DNA of 64,000 nucleotides, taken from Denitrovibrio sp. Its GTDB lineage: Bacteria; Chrysiogenota; Deferribacteres; Deferribacterales; Geovibrionaceae. The notes under the pieces are model-generated. The model saw only the letters and a program-made list of their open reading frames with translations, was not told the origin of the DNA and did no database searches. The DNA lies in NCBI GenBank assembly GCA_002869185.1, contig PKTN01000001.1:372001-436000 (forward strand), read 5' to 3'. A program made the translations under genes and the position numbers. This document shows, in pieces, positions 37,632 through 46,798 of the stretch (the stretch's first letter is position 1; every line of letters starts with the position of its first letter).

Positions 37632-38323
37632 TGGATAGAATAAATAAATTTCTAGCAGTTAGAACAGGACTTTCAAGAAGAGATGCAGATAAGGCTGTAG
37701 AGGCTGGACGTGTACGTGTTAATGGGAAAATACCAGAAGGTCCTTGGGTTCAGGTATCAGACAAAGATAAGGTCCTTTTAGATGGTTCACAAGTGAGCGC
37801 TGGAGAATTCTTTTATTGGGCATTCTATAAACCAATAGGTGTTCTTACAGCTTACGGTGATGGACAAGGGAAAGACACACTTGAAAAATACGCATTCTTT
37901 CGTGAAGTTAAACCTGCATACTCAGGAAGACTGGACTATGACAGTGAAGGGCTTATTATATTTAGTAACGATGGTGATTTTATCCGTCGTTTACAGAAAG
38001 CTGACGAGAAATTTGAAAAAGAATATATCGTAACAGTTAATAAAATGCTTAAAAAACATGAAGTTGAAGAGCTTAGAAAAGGTATTAAATATGAAAATAC
38101 TAAGTACCGTCCATGTTCTATTGAGCAACACTCACATGATAGATATCAGGTAATCCTACATGAGGGTAAAAACCGTCAGATTAGAAATATGTTCCGTAAT
38201 TATGGCGTAACAGTTAAAAAGCTGAAAAGAGTGCGTATAGGTACTGTAAACCTTAACGAACTAAAACCTGGCGAGTTCAGAGAATTCGCTCCTAAAGAGA
38301 TCAGAGAGATGCTTGATGTATAG
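37631..38323 (+). CDS. RsuA/RluB/RluE/RluF-family pseudouridine synthase
   Basis: Pseudouridylates rRNA; by position after scpB it is most likely the 23S-specific RluB type. The 230-aa protein starts at the ATG overlapping the scpB stop (TAATG). An S4 domain (1-50, RINKFLAVRTGLSRRDADKA) precedes the catalytic domain with SGRLDYDSEGLIIFSND (catalytic Asp102) and HEGKNRQIRNMF. The exact target nucleotide cannot be assigned from sequence alone. Confidence 0.92.
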   Translation: MDRINKFLAVRTGLSRRDADKAVEAGRVRVNGKIPEGPWVQVSDKDKVLLDGSQVSAGEFFYWAFYKPIGVLTAYGDGQGKDTLEKYAFFREVKPAYSGRLDYDSEGLIIFSNDGDFIRRLQKADEKFEKEYIVTVNKMLKKHEVEELRKGIKYENTKYRPCSIEQHSHDRYQVILHEGKNRQIRNMFRNYGVTVKKLKRVRIGTVNLNELKPGEFREFAPKEIREMLDV

Positions 38324-38684
38324 AGTCCGAGTTGTTATGTCATTTAATGGTGCTCATAACCTTCGTAACTACAACGGAAAATGTGAGAATCTACACGGAC
38401 ATAATTGGAAGGTGGAAGCATACTTGAAAGGTAACGAGCTGAACGAAACAGAGATGCTCGTAGATTTCACCATACTAAAAAAGAGACTTAAAGAAATATT
38501 GGAAACTCTCGACCATAAATATTTGAACGAAGAAGTTCCTTTCTTTGTGGAACATAATCCTACCAGTGAGAATATATCTAAATATATCTACACGTGTCTC
38601 AAAGAGACCTTTGGGGAGCTTACAGATAGGGTTGTTGTATGGGAGACAGATATCCAAGCCGCAGAATATTGGGAAAATGACTAA
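38316..38684 (+). CDS. queD: 6-carboxytetrahydropterin synthase QueD
   Basis: Queuosine precursor pathway enzyme (7,8-dihydroneopterin triphosphate to 6-carboxytetrahydropterin). Start ATG 38316 lies inside the preceding gene; 122 aa. Zinc ligands H14, H27 and H29 and the catalytic Cys23 are read from SFNGAHNLRNYNGKCENL followed by HGHNW. LDHKYLNE and the late WETD motif (general base/substrate Glu) are present. No queC or queE genes are adjacent. Confidence 0.93.
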   Translation: MYRVRVVMSFNGAHNLRNYNGKCENLHGHNWKVEAYLKGNELNETEMLVDFTILKKRLKEILETLDHKYLNEEVPFFVEHNPTSENISKYIYTCLKETFGELTDRVVVWETDIQAAEYWEND

Positions 38685-38721
38685 AGAACTGGTATAATAA
38701 GGTATTCAATATAGGTGGTTT

Positions 38722-40422
38722 ATGTTTTTTGCTACAAAAGAGAAGACCATTTTTGATGCCCACGAGCTTTATCTTTATGGAAAATATGATAAAGCACTTC
38801 AGCTGTGTGAACAGTTACTAGCTAAAAATCCAGATAGCTACTCTGCTATCAATCTAATAGCAAATATATATTTTATTCGTGAGAACTTCTCTAAAGGTGA
38901 GCAATACCTTTATAAGTTAAAAGACTTATTTATCCGTAATAACGATTATGAAAAGGCGATAGCAGCTGTAAATCGCCTATTAGTTATTAAGCCAAACCAA
39001 CCAAAGTATCTAAAAGAAAAGGCTGATATATATAAACTTGACAGTAAAGATAACCTTAGAGTTAGGCAATATTTAAAGATTGCTGATATATACAGGCGTG
39101 ATGGTCAGTTTAAAAAAGCTGCCGAAACCTATATGGAAATGTCACAAACATATTCTAGTAACTCTAAGTTAGATAAGATTATTATAAATAAGCTCTTAAT
39201 GCTAGGAGAGCTCGATACTTTGGCTCATTTTGCAAATAATAGAATCATTAATTCTGATCTAACCACTCAGGAAGAGAAGGATGATGCGATACTTGTTTGT
39301 GTTGAAGCTGGTTGTAAACCAGAGTTTATGATTTCTAATATTAATGATTTCTTGAAACCTAATCCAGAGAGACTGTCGCTTGTAGAAGATATTATATATA
39401 AGTATTTTATAAAACATAAAGACGATCAAATGTTTAAGAAGATTATAGACTCGGTCGGTTATGAAAAAATTTCTTATCTAATTGATAAAATACGTGCAGA
39501 AGCACCCGATACTGTTATTCATTTATCAACTAAGCCAGAGCCTGAACTAGAACCAGAAGTAGTACCAGAGGCTATCATTGATGAGCCTACTGTTGAAGAG
39601 ATGCCTGAGGCAGAAGAGGTTTTAGATGTCGTTTCCGCAGATGAAACTATTATAGATGAAGCAGTTATTGAAACATTTGCATCAGATACTGAGGAAGAGA
39701 CGAGTATCTCTAGCGATATAGAGCTAGATTCTCATATAGTAGAAACTACTTTAGAAGATACTGTTGTTGAGCAGATCGAGCTTGATGTGTTTGATGATGG
39801 GCAGCCGAGTTCTATTGGTGAAGTTCAGCTAGATGGTTTAGAAAAATTTGATGCAGATGAGACGAGTATTGAGGTTCCTGTTTTAGATGGATTACAGACT
39901 TACGAGCTAGAAACTATCGAAGTAGAAGAACCAGTTAAAGAGACTTCTGAACAGACTGAAATTGTTGATGAAATAGACAACTTTGACCCTGCTTTAGATA
40001 AGAATGACGATATTTTCTCCGCTTTTGATGTTGGGGAAAATACTGAAAAGGGTGATGACCCATTTGCTGCTTTTGGTGATGATATAGAAGATATCTCAGT
40101 AAACACATTCGATGATCTTCTACAAGAACAAGTTGACGTGCCTGAACCTGTTGAGGAGTCAATTAAAGAGCAAGCATCCGAAGATATGTTTTCTGAGCTT
40201 ATTCCTGAAGAGAAAACAGAAATAGAGACTAAAGTTGAACAGATAGATATGTCTGATGTAACTATAAAAGCTACTGATAAAGAAGATATATTCGCAGATA
40301 TGGTCCCTGATGTTGATGCAGAAATCATTAAGAAAGAGCCGAGTAAAAAAATTGTAATTGATGCCGATGATATCAAACCTGATGAAAAATCTGGAAAAGA
40401 TATATTTGACATGGAAATCTGA
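38722..40422 (+). CDS. TPR protein with long acidic tail carrying repeated DIF/DPF-type motifs
   Basis: A 566-aa cytoplasmic protein upstream of ntrYX. Residues 1-180 form TPR-like helical repeats (AHELYLYGKYDKALQLCEQL, YEKAIAAVNRLLVIKPNQPK, FKKAAETYMEMSQTYSSNSK). From about 265 on it is extremely rich in Glu, Asp, Val and Thr and should be disordered. Five short motifs recur in the last 140 residues: DDIFSAF, DDPFAAF, EDMFSEL, EDIFADM and KDIFDME. No known family recognised. The 5-bp gap to the histidine kinase gene suggests co-expression with NtrYX. A docking or scaffold role is a guess. Confidence 0.75.
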   Translation: MFFATKEKTIFDAHELYLYGKYDKALQLCEQLLAKNPDSYSAINLIANIYFIRENFSKGEQYLYKLKDLFIRNNDYEKAIAAVNRLLVIKPNQPKYLKEKADIYKLDSKDNLRVRQYLKIADIYRRDGQFKKAAETYMEMSQTYSSNSKLDKIIINKLLMLGELDTLAHFANNRIINSDLTTQEEKDDAILVCVEAGCKPEFMISNINDFLKPNPERLSLVEDIIYKYFIKHKDDQMFKKIIDSVGYEKISYLIDKIRAEAPDTVIHLSTKPEPELEPEVVPEAIIDEPTVEEMPEAEEVLDVVSADETIIDEAVIETFASDTEEETSISSDIELDSHIVETTLEDTVVEQIELDVFDDGQPSSIGEVQLDGLEKFDADETSIEVPVLDGLQTYELETIEVEEPVKETSEQTEIVDEIDNFDPALDKNDDIFSAFDVGENTEKGDDPFAAFGDDIEDISVNTFDDLLQEQVDVPEPVEESIKEQASEDMFSELIPEEKTEIETKVEQIDMSDVTIKATDKEDIFADMVPDVDAEIIKKEPSKKIVIDADDIKPDEKSGKDIFDMEI

Positions 40423-40427
40423 TATAT

Positions 40428-42605
40428 ATGATCAAGTTTAGATTTAAAAAAAATCACTCAAGTAATGCAGATAAGGATACCAGTACGCGTAAGCTTATGA
40501 TGTATAGCCTTGTGGTTGTTATACTGCTGTTGGTTAACTTCTTCGCTGGCTCCAAAATTGTAAACACTAGCTTCCCGTGGTACTCAAACGTTTCTATATT
40601 TCTACTCGTAAATATTAATATTATCCTCCTTTTAGTGGTGTTAATACTTATCTTTAGAAATCTTGGTAAACTATTTATAGATAGAAAGAAGAACCTGTTT
40701 GGCACTCGGCTTCAAGGTAAACTAGTTATCTTTTCAACTTTGATAGCTGTCATCCCAGTGCTTGTTGTATTCATATTCTCCAGCTCTATCATAAATAACA
40801 GTATTGATAAATGGTTTGATACTCAAATTGAGCAGGCTCTAAAAAGCTCCATTGACCTTATGCAGAAGTATCAGAACAGGCTTGAGAAAGATATTGTTGA
40901 GCAGTCGGATATTTTGTCTGGCTTCATCTCGTCTGGTGAATATCTGTTTAAGACTAAATATGATCAGCTAGAAGAGTTTACAGAGAACTACATCGACAAA
41001 AACAGAATCGACGGGATTGCCGTTTACAATAATCAGAACACACGGATAACTATTCAAGAAAAAACGTTCTTCTATTTCAATACGTTTGTGAACGAAACGA
41101 TTATTAAAGATATTCTAGAGAAGAAGTCCATCGCGCGCTATGAATTTGTCGGAAACGACCAGATATATTGGGTTGGGCATCCTATTTTATCAAACAAAAA
41201 CAACAACATCGTCATTGGCGCACTCTTTATCTATAAACTTGTCCCTGTTAACGAGGCGGATAAGGTTACTAAGATTCTAGATTCATATAACAACTATCGC
41301 CAGACTAAGTTCTTTGCTGAACCAGTTAAAAATTCATATAAGATATTGCTAATACTTATGACTCTGCTTGTTGTGTTTGCAGGTATATGGGGAAGTTTGG
41401 TCTATGCTAAGAGTATCACTAAGCCTATAGAACTTCTCGCTGCGGCTTCTGTTGAGGTTTCGAAAGGTAACCTAAATACTGAGGTCGAGGTTATAGGTGA
41501 TGACGAGATGGCATTCATGACCCGAGCGTTCAACTCTATGGTTAAACGACTAAAAATGCATAATGACGAACTTAACTTAAAGAACGAAAAACTATCTGAA
41601 ATGTTCATGCAGATCGCTCGAGATAACCAGTATGTAGACTCAATTCTCAAAAATGTTAAATCTGCAATCTTCTATTATACAAGTCGTTTAGAACCACTTA
41701 AAACAAACGATTACGCGGACGTGATCCTTGATAAAGCTGAGACTGATTTTAATGATAATGTTCTTATCCCTGCATCTGTTTTCGTTACGACAGATGCTCG
41801 TGAGTATGAATTCCAGATAGCAATGATGATCGCTGGCGAAATAAGAACTATGACCGCCAACATTACAAAGATTTATGACCATGAAGGGAAGGCGGAGAAC
41901 CTTGTTATCGTACTTGATGATATTACAGACCTGCTAAATTTCCAGCGGGTTAATATATGGAAAGAGATCGCCACAAGGATAGCACACGAGATCAAGAATC
42001 CTCTAACCCCTATAAAGCTCACAGCTGAGCGAGTACGTAAAAAGTCTCAAGCTGGTGATAATACGCCTGAATTCATGATAAACAGCATGGAAACCATCAT
42101 TAACGAGGTTGAGGGGCTGCAAACATTGGTTAACGAGTTCAATATGTTTGCTCGTCTCCCGCAGCTAAAAAAGGATATTTTCCCATTTTGCGATTTTCTT
42201 GAAGAAGTTTCATCGTTTTATACAGCATCACACCCTAAGCTTCTGTTTAAAATTAGCTGTGATGAGTTAGAGTTATACGGTGACAGGCAACAGCTTAAAC
42301 GTGTTTTTATCAACCTCGTAAACAACTCTATCGACGCTATGGATAACGAAGAGGGTACAATTAGAATATCAGCTGTTGAAAAAGATGATAGATTAAGAGT
42401 AATATACGAAGATTCAGGTAAAGGGATTCCACATGAAGACCTTAACCGAATATTTATCCCGTATTTTAGCAAAAAGCCTGATGGAACAGGGCTAGGTCTT
42501 GCGATAGTTAAAAAGATTATCGAAGTTCACAATGGTTCCATTGTGGCAGAGAGCGAATACGGCGCGTTTACACGTTTTACTATGGAATTTACTAAGGTAA
42601 CTTAA
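40428..42605 (+). CDS. ntrY: NtrY-like membrane histidine kinase
   Basis: Sensor kinase of 725 aa. Three N-terminal helices (about 25-42, 54-76, 97-120), a periplasmic sensor stretch (about 121-300), a fourth helix (305-326), HAMP (about 325-380) and a PAS-like region follow in order. The phospho-acceptor is in RIAHEIKNPLTPIKLTAERV (His near 520). N-box LVNNSIDAMD, DSGKGIP and GTGLGLAIVKKIIEVH complete the ATPase domain. Layout and the adjacent sigma-54 activator mark it as NtrY, which senses redox or nitrogen-related cues in known cases. It ends one base before ntrX. Confidence 0.93.
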   Translation: MIKFRFKKNHSSNADKDTSTRKLMMYSLVVVILLLVNFFAGSKIVNTSFPWYSNVSIFLLVNINIILLLVVLILIFRNLGKLFIDRKKNLFGTRLQGKLVIFSTLIAVIPVLVVFIFSSSIINNSIDKWFDTQIEQALKSSIDLMQKYQNRLEKDIVEQSDILSGFISSGEYLFKTKYDQLEEFTENYIDKNRIDGIAVYNNQNTRITIQEKTFFYFNTFVNETIIKDILEKKSIARYEFVGNDQIYWVGHPILSNKNNNIVIGALFIYKLVPVNEADKVTKILDSYNNYRQTKFFAEPVKNSYKILLILMTLLVVFAGIWGSLVYAKSITKPIELLAAASVEVSKGNLNTEVEVIGDDEMAFMTRAFNSMVKRLKMHNDELNLKNEKLSEMFMQIARDNQYVDSILKNVKSAIFYYTSRLEPLKTNDYADVILDKAETDFNDNVLIPASVFVTTDAREYEFQIAMMIAGEIRTMTANITKIYDHEGKAENLVIVLDDITDLLNFQRVNIWKEIATRIAHEIKNPLTPIKLTAERVRKKSQAGDNTPEFMINSMETIINEVEGLQTLVNEFNMFARLPQLKKDIFPFCDFLEEVSSFYTASHPKLLFKISCDELELYGDRQQLKRVFINLVNNSIDAMDNEEGTIRISAVEKDDRLRVIYEDSGKGIPHEDLNRIFIPYFSKKPDGTGLGLAIVKKIIEVHNGSIVAESEYGAFTRFTMEFTKVT

Positions 42606-43961
42606 ATGTCTAATATACTTATCATTGATGACGAAAAGAGTATTTGCACTACCATCCAAGGTATCCTTGAGGACGAGGGGTATGTTGCTGATTTCGGTCT
42701 TAATTTTAGTGAAGGGTTTGCAAAGCTAAAAGAGGGCTCTTTTGATATTCTTTTTATTGATATCTGGCTCCCTGACAGGGATGGTATCGACGGGCTTAAA
42801 GAGATAAAGAAGTACTTTCCAGAGCTGGAAGTTGTAATGATCAGTGGTCACGGTAATATCGAAAATGCTGTTGAGGCTATCAGACTCGGAGCATATGACT
42901 TCCTAGAAAAGCCACTGTCGTTAGAGAGAATACTTCTTATTGTTAAACATTTACAAGATAAATTTCAACTAATACGTGACCTTAGAGAATCCCGTGGAGA
43001 CATACTTAAAAAATACGATCTGATCGGTGTTAGTAAGCCGATGATGGATCTGCGTAAGAAGATAGAAAAGATAGCACCTACTAATGCTTGGGTGATGATC
43101 ACAGGTGAAAACGGAACTGGTAAAGAGCATGTCGCTAGGCTAATACATATGCTTTCGAAACGTTCCAGACAATCCTTCGTAGAGATCAACTGTGCTGCTA
43201 TCCCGTCAGAGCTTCTAGAAAGTGAGATGTTCGGACACGAGAAGGGCGCTTTTACTGGTGCTCATGCTGCCAAGAAAGGGCGTTTTGAAGAGGGTAATAA
43301 CGGAACCGTCTTCTTGGATGAAATAGGCGACATGGAGACATCTGCTCAAGCTAAACTTCTACGAGTACTTGAAAATAATACATTTACCCGTGTAGGTGGC
43401 AATACGTCCATCACTTCTGATTTTAGGCTACTTACCGCGACAAATAAAATCCTAGATGATGAAATTGAGGGTGGCACTTTTCGTGAAGACCTGTATTATC
43501 GAATCAACGTTGTTCCTCTTGTGGTTCCGCCACTTAGGGAACGTCATGACGATATACCATTGCTTGTAGATCATTTCATCAAAGAAGCTTGTTCTCTCAA
43601 TGGTTTAGAGCTTAAAAAGATGGATGAAGAGCTTATGCACCTCTTTACTCAGTTCGAGTGGCCAGGTAATGTTCGTCAGCTTAAGAACCTCACAGAGCGG
43701 ATGGTTGTTTTGTCTGATGATGATATTATGTGCGTTGACGATGCACCAGACTTTATCCAAGGCAAGAGTTTGTCACATAAAACATACGATGTGGAGTATG
43801 AATACCCACTGAAGCATGCTAAAGAAAACTTTGAGAAACATTATATACTTAACGTTCTACAGAACAATGACTGGAATATCAGCCGATCAGCCAGAATACT
43901 CGAAATAGAACGAACTTATCTTCATAGGAAGATAAAAGCTTACGGCATCGAAAAATCTTAA
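42606..43961 (+). CDS. ntrX: NtrX-like sigma-54-dependent response regulator
   Basis: A 451-aa enhancer-binding protein. Receiver domain with D9, phospho-acceptor D52 (LFIDIWLPDRDG) and the later Lys (FLEKPLS); AAA+ domain with Walker A GENGTGKE (about 166-173), the sigma-54 contact loop KGAFTGAH, and Walker B VFLDEIGDM; C-terminal Fis-type helix-turn-helix (NDWNISRSARILEIERTYLH). All residues needed for activation look intact. Partner of the NtrY-like kinase just upstream. Confidence 0.94.
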   Translation: MSNILIIDDEKSICTTIQGILEDEGYVADFGLNFSEGFAKLKEGSFDILFIDIWLPDRDGIDGLKEIKKYFPELEVVMISGHGNIENAVEAIRLGAYDFLEKPLSLERILLIVKHLQDKFQLIRDLRESRGDILKKYDLIGVSKPMMDLRKKIEKIAPTNAWVMITGENGTGKEHVARLIHMLSKRSRQSFVEINCAAIPSELLESEMFGHEKGAFTGAHAAKKGRFEEGNNGTVFLDEIGDMETSAQAKLLRVLENNTFTRVGGNTSITSDFRLLTATNKILDDEIEGGTFREDLYYRINVVPLVVPPLRERHDDIPLLVDHFIKEACSLNGLELKKMDEELMHLFTQFEWPGNVRQLKNLTERMVVLSDDDIMCVDDAPDFIQGKSLSHKTYDVEYEYPLKHAKENFEKHYILNVLQNNDWNISRSARILEIERTYLHRKIKAYGIEKS

Positions 43962-43977
43962 ATTTTAAGGGAATCAA

Positions 43978-44454
43978 ATGATTAAATATTTCTCTGGCTC
44001 AATAATAGTTCTTATCATAGCGTTCATCATTGTTACATACGGAGTCAAAAAATCTGGCGTCACAGAGCAGATAGAAACTGCTATGGATGTACCTATAGGC
44101 GAGTTTGATACTATGGGCATCAGAGAAGCAAAGGTTGAAGCAGATGGATATATTCTCTATTTTGATGGTCTCAGACTCTACGAAAGCAGAGATAAAGTCG
44201 GCACCATGTGCTCAACTAATCTTGAGATATATTTCCCAAAAAAGAAGAACGCAACGCTTGTTATGAAGCTTAGATATAACGTAGGTCCATTCCTCGCAAA
44301 GCCCCTCCGTGGCATGACAGCGAAGGAAGCACTAATACCAGATAGCCAATATAAAATGATCAGCTCTCTTAAAGAAGGCTACGCCAAACAATACGGTATC
44401 GTTAATATGGATAAAGTTATCCTTAAAGACTTTACATGTAAGGAAAATCAGTAA
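43978..44454 (+). CDS. Membrane-anchored protein of unknown function
   Basis: A 158-aa protein not recognised. One N-terminal membrane helix or uncleaved signal (about 4-24, FSGSIIVLIIAFIIVTYGVKK) precedes a soluble, probably periplasmic domain rich in beta strands with two conserved-looking Cys residues (in GTMCSTNLEIYF and DFTCKENQ) that could form a disulphide. It follows ntrX by 16 bp and may share its transcript. The DNA after it contains repeat elements and the lexA promoter. Confidence 0.7.
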   Translation: MIKYFSGSIIVLIIAFIIVTYGVKKSGVTEQIETAMDVPIGEFDTMGIREAKVEADGYILYFDGLRLYESRDKVGTMCSTNLEIYFPKKKNATLVMKLRYNVGPFLAKPLRGMTAKEALIPDSQYKMISSLKEGYAKQYGIVNMDKVILKDFTCKENQ

Positions 44455-44463
44455 ACTTGATAT

Positions 44464-44509
44464 ACCGTGTCACGTCATTGTGAGAAACATAGTGACGTGT
44501 CAATCTCAG
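44464..44509. repeat. REP-like palindromic element (decayed copy)
   Basis: Contains TGTCACGTCA (44468-44477 region) and an almost perfect inverse TGACGTGTCA about 25 bp later, followed by CAATCTCAG. It resembles the widespread CATTGCGAGGAG ... GCAATCTC intergenic repeats with several C-to-T and G-to-A changes. No T-run, so it is not a standard terminator. Confidence 0.5.
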
Positions 44510-44540
44510 TCCCTGTCTATCATATAATTCTCTTTTTTTG

Positions 44541-44592
44541 TTGACATACCCTCACAATGTATTAATATAACTATACAGGCGAACAAATGTTC
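44541..44592 (+). promoter_or_regulatory. lexA promoter with GAAC-N4-GTTC SOS box
   Basis: TTGACA at 44541-44546 and a TAATAT/TATAAC box around 44563-44571 are followed by the palindrome GAACAAATGTTC at 44581-44592. This matches the LexA operator type GAAC-N4-GTTC known from Gram-positive and several deep-branching bacteria, not the E. coli CTG-N10-CAG type. The site lies just downstream of the -10, where bound LexA would block its own transcription. Confidence 0.75.
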
Positions 44593-44604
44593 CCTGTTTC
44601 AAAT

Positions 44605-44640
44605 TGGAGTCATTCTGAGAGAGCTTAGCGACCGAAGAAT
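44605..44640. repeat. Half-copy of a REP/MITE-like repeat in the lexA leader
   Basis: GTCATTCTGAGAGAG... with CGACCGAAGAATCT matches the left end of the element at 46799 (GTCACTCTGAGGGAG ... CGACCGTAAGAGTCT). It lies in the lexA 5' untranslated region between operator and start codon. The matching inverse end is not seen here. Confidence 0.55.
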
Positions 44641-44669
44641 CTCTATTTTCTAGCTACACGGAGGTCGAC

Positions 44670-45281
44670 ATGATGACAGATAGGCAAAAAAAATTCTTAG
44701 ATTTTATCGAAGGTTTTATCAATGATAATGGCTATAGCCCATCTATACGTGAGATAGCCAAAGGTATGGGGCTATCATCTACCTCTAGCGTTAAAAAGAT
44801 GCTCGATAGGCTTACTGATGGCGGTTTTCTGAACCGATCTAACAGTATAGCACGAGGGATTGATATGCCATCGAAAGGTATACCTGTCTTAGGTCGCATA
44901 AAGGCTGGTGTCCCTGTTGAGGCTGAAGAGAATATCGAAGGCTACATGAAGCTAGATAGGCTCACTATCCGCTCTGGCGGTGGTTTCTTCCTTAAGGTTG
45001 ACGGTGACAGTATGAAGGACGAAGCGATACTCGATGGTGACTATGTCCTCATAAAACCTAGCCCAGTCATTACTCATGGGCAAATAGGTGCATTCCGTGT
45101 TAATGGCGAAGTTACACTTAAAACTTTTCGTCAGGATTCTGAAGGTATCTTTCTTATGCCTGCTAACGAAGATTTCGACCCTATACTCATAGGCGAATAT
45201 GATGATTTTGCTGTGATAGGTATCATGAAAATGGTTATGCGAATGACCGAAGGCGGACACAATGCTTTTGAACCTGCATGA
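44670..45281 (+). CDS. lexA: LexA repressor
   Basis: SOS master repressor with self-cleavage, 203 aa. Start ATG 44670 follows GGAGG by 5 nt; ATG 44673 is an alternative. N-terminal winged helix (GYSPSIREIAKGMGLSSTSS), cleavage site Ala79-Gly80 (RIKAGVPVEAEE), catalytic Ser114 (DGDSMKDEAI) and Lys151 (GEVTLKTFR) are intact. It leads a three-gene SOS cassette with a small protein and dinB, with overlapping frames. Confidence 0.95.
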   Translation: MMTDRQKKFLDFIEGFINDNGYSPSIREIAKGMGLSSTSSVKKMLDRLTDGGFLNRSNSIARGIDMPSKGIPVLGRIKAGVPVEAEENIEGYMKLDRLTIRSGGGFFLKVDGDSMKDEAILDGDYVLIKPSPVITHGQIGAFRVNGEVTLKTFRQDSEGIFLMPANEDFDPILIGEYDDFAVIGIMKMVMRMTEGGHNAFEPA

Positions 45282-45513
45282 GCGGGTGAGTGTCGGTGCT
45301 GTCTTTGAAAGCTCTCCTAACCCTGTATGGTTCAGCCTGCATGGAGAAAAGATCGTTGTGAAAGAAGTCTGCTATCGTTGGAAAGAGCGAGAAGGCAATG
45401 ACATTATCCATAAATTTACAATTACAGATGGCTTTAACGTTTTCGAGCTGTCGTTTAGTGCTCTTGATGCCTGCTGGTATCTTGAGGCTATGGACGAGGG
45501 TGATGGAAAATGA
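45262..45513 (+). CDS. Small protein between lexA and dinB (DUF6504-like)
   Basis: An 83-aa protein whose start overlaps the lexA 3' end by 20 bp and whose stop overlaps dinB by 4 bp, so it is translated as part of the cassette. It reads as a small beta-rich domain: NPVWFSLHGEKIVVKEVCYRW, then FTITDGFNVFELSFSALDACWYLEAM. The spacing of P-F-x(3)-G, V-x(3)-W and the final WYLE resembles small proteins encoded beside translesion polymerases (DUF6504). This likeness is by eye only. A helper role in Pol IV function or SOS is inferred from position. Confidence 0.65.
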   Translation: MLLNLHERVSVGAVFESSPNPVWFSLHGEKIVVKEVCYRWKEREGNDIIHKFTITDGFNVFELSFSALDACWYLEAMDEGDGK

Positions 45514-46712
45514 TCCTTTGCATGGACATGGATGCATTCTTTGCATCTGTGGAACAGGCGGCAAACCCTAATCTGCGAGGGAAACCTATCGCTGTTATAG
45601 GCTCGCGAGAGAGGACTGTTGTCGTTACTTGTTCTTACGAGGCCAGGGCACTAGGTGTTAAGACTGGGATGAGCAAGTATGAGGCTATGAAAGTTTGCCC
45701 ATCTATTGTGTTAGTGACCACCACCAACCGAATATATACACACGTATCTACCGAGATAACAAAATTCCTTAAAACAATTACGCCAAAAGTAGAGGTTTAC
45801 TCTATTGATGAAGCGTTTTTAGATATAGATGAAGACGAGCATGATATTACAAGTATCGCCTACATGATAAAAAGCCACGTAAAAAGCAATTTTAACATTA
45901 CATGCTCCATAGGTGTCGGACCGAATAAACTCGTGGCTAAGATGGCTACAGGGGTTCACAAGCCTGATGGATTCTATATGGTGGAACCAGACGAGGCTAT
46001 GGAGTTCATGGATAGCTTCGAACTTGGTAAAATATGGGGGATAGGGCGTAAACTAAGTGGCAAATTCCGCAATATGGGCATTTTTACAACCGCAGATGTT
46101 AGGCAACTAGGCGAAGAACGTCTTTGTGAGATGTTTGGTATAAACGGAAGCCGTATATTTCAGATGGCACATGGACTTTATTCTGACAGTGTCGACCAGA
46201 CAGAAAAGCCTGTGAAATCTATCGGTCACAGCATGACCATGCCACATAACCTTAAGACGAGGGAAGAGGCTGCCGGCTATCTGTTACAGCTATCGGAGAT
46301 GGTATCGTCCAGAGCCAGAAGGAACGGATATTCGGGCAAAACACTACACGTTGTCATAAGAGACGCAGAGCGACAAGACGTTGGTAAAAGACGGACATTC
46401 GGTTTCTTTACCTCTGCCACGCATCACATATACGAGATAGCTATGTCTATATTTGACGAGATATGGAGTGGTGAAGATATCAGGTTGCTAGGTGTGTCTC
46501 TCGGCTCGCTTGTCCCTAGTTGCGTAACACTATCGAACATGATGGATGACTTTCAAGGTTGGGCGGATGTGTATGATGTTATTGACGAAATTAATACTAA
46601 ATACGGCAAAGAATCTGTCTCTTTCGGCACTGTCTTACAGTGTAAAAGAAGAGGGGCAAAGACTATTTCTCCCGCTTGGCGTCCCGACGGCACCCGCAAT
46701 ATAAAGTTCTAG
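45510..46712 (+). CDS. dinB: DNA polymerase IV
   Basis: Y-family translesion polymerase, 400 aa. Catalytic motifs are DMDAFFASVEQ (Asp6, with the steric-gate Phe) and SIDEAFLDI (Asp-Glu), with helix-hairpin-helix GKIWGIGRKLSGKFRNMGI and the little-finger domain after residue 240. The extreme C-terminus (RPDGTRNIKF) is basic and has no clear QLxLF-type clamp motif, which is slightly unusual. Part of the lexA cassette and so damage inducible. Confidence 0.94.
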   Translation: MILCMDMDAFFASVEQAANPNLRGKPIAVIGSRERTVVVTCSYEARALGVKTGMSKYEAMKVCPSIVLVTTTNRIYTHVSTEITKFLKTITPKVEVYSIDEAFLDIDEDEHDITSIAYMIKSHVKSNFNITCSIGVGPNKLVAKMATGVHKPDGFYMVEPDEAMEFMDSFELGKIWGIGRKLSGKFRNMGIFTTADVRQLGEERLCEMFGINGSRIFQMAHGLYSDSVDQTEKPVKSIGHSMTMPHNLKTREEAAGYLLQLSEMVSSRARRNGYSGKTLHVVIRDAERQDVGKRRTFGFFTSATHHIYEIAMSIFDEIWSGEDIRLLGVSLGSLVPSCVTLSNMMDDFQGWADVYDVIDEINTKYGKESVSFGTVLQCKRRGAKTISPAWRPDGTRNIKF

Positions 46713-46798
46713 GTCGCTAGCAGCGACGGGCTTATTTCGAGATGATATTTTGTACTTCCACTTCTATACACCTCACGTTGTTCGGCTGATAAATAAAT

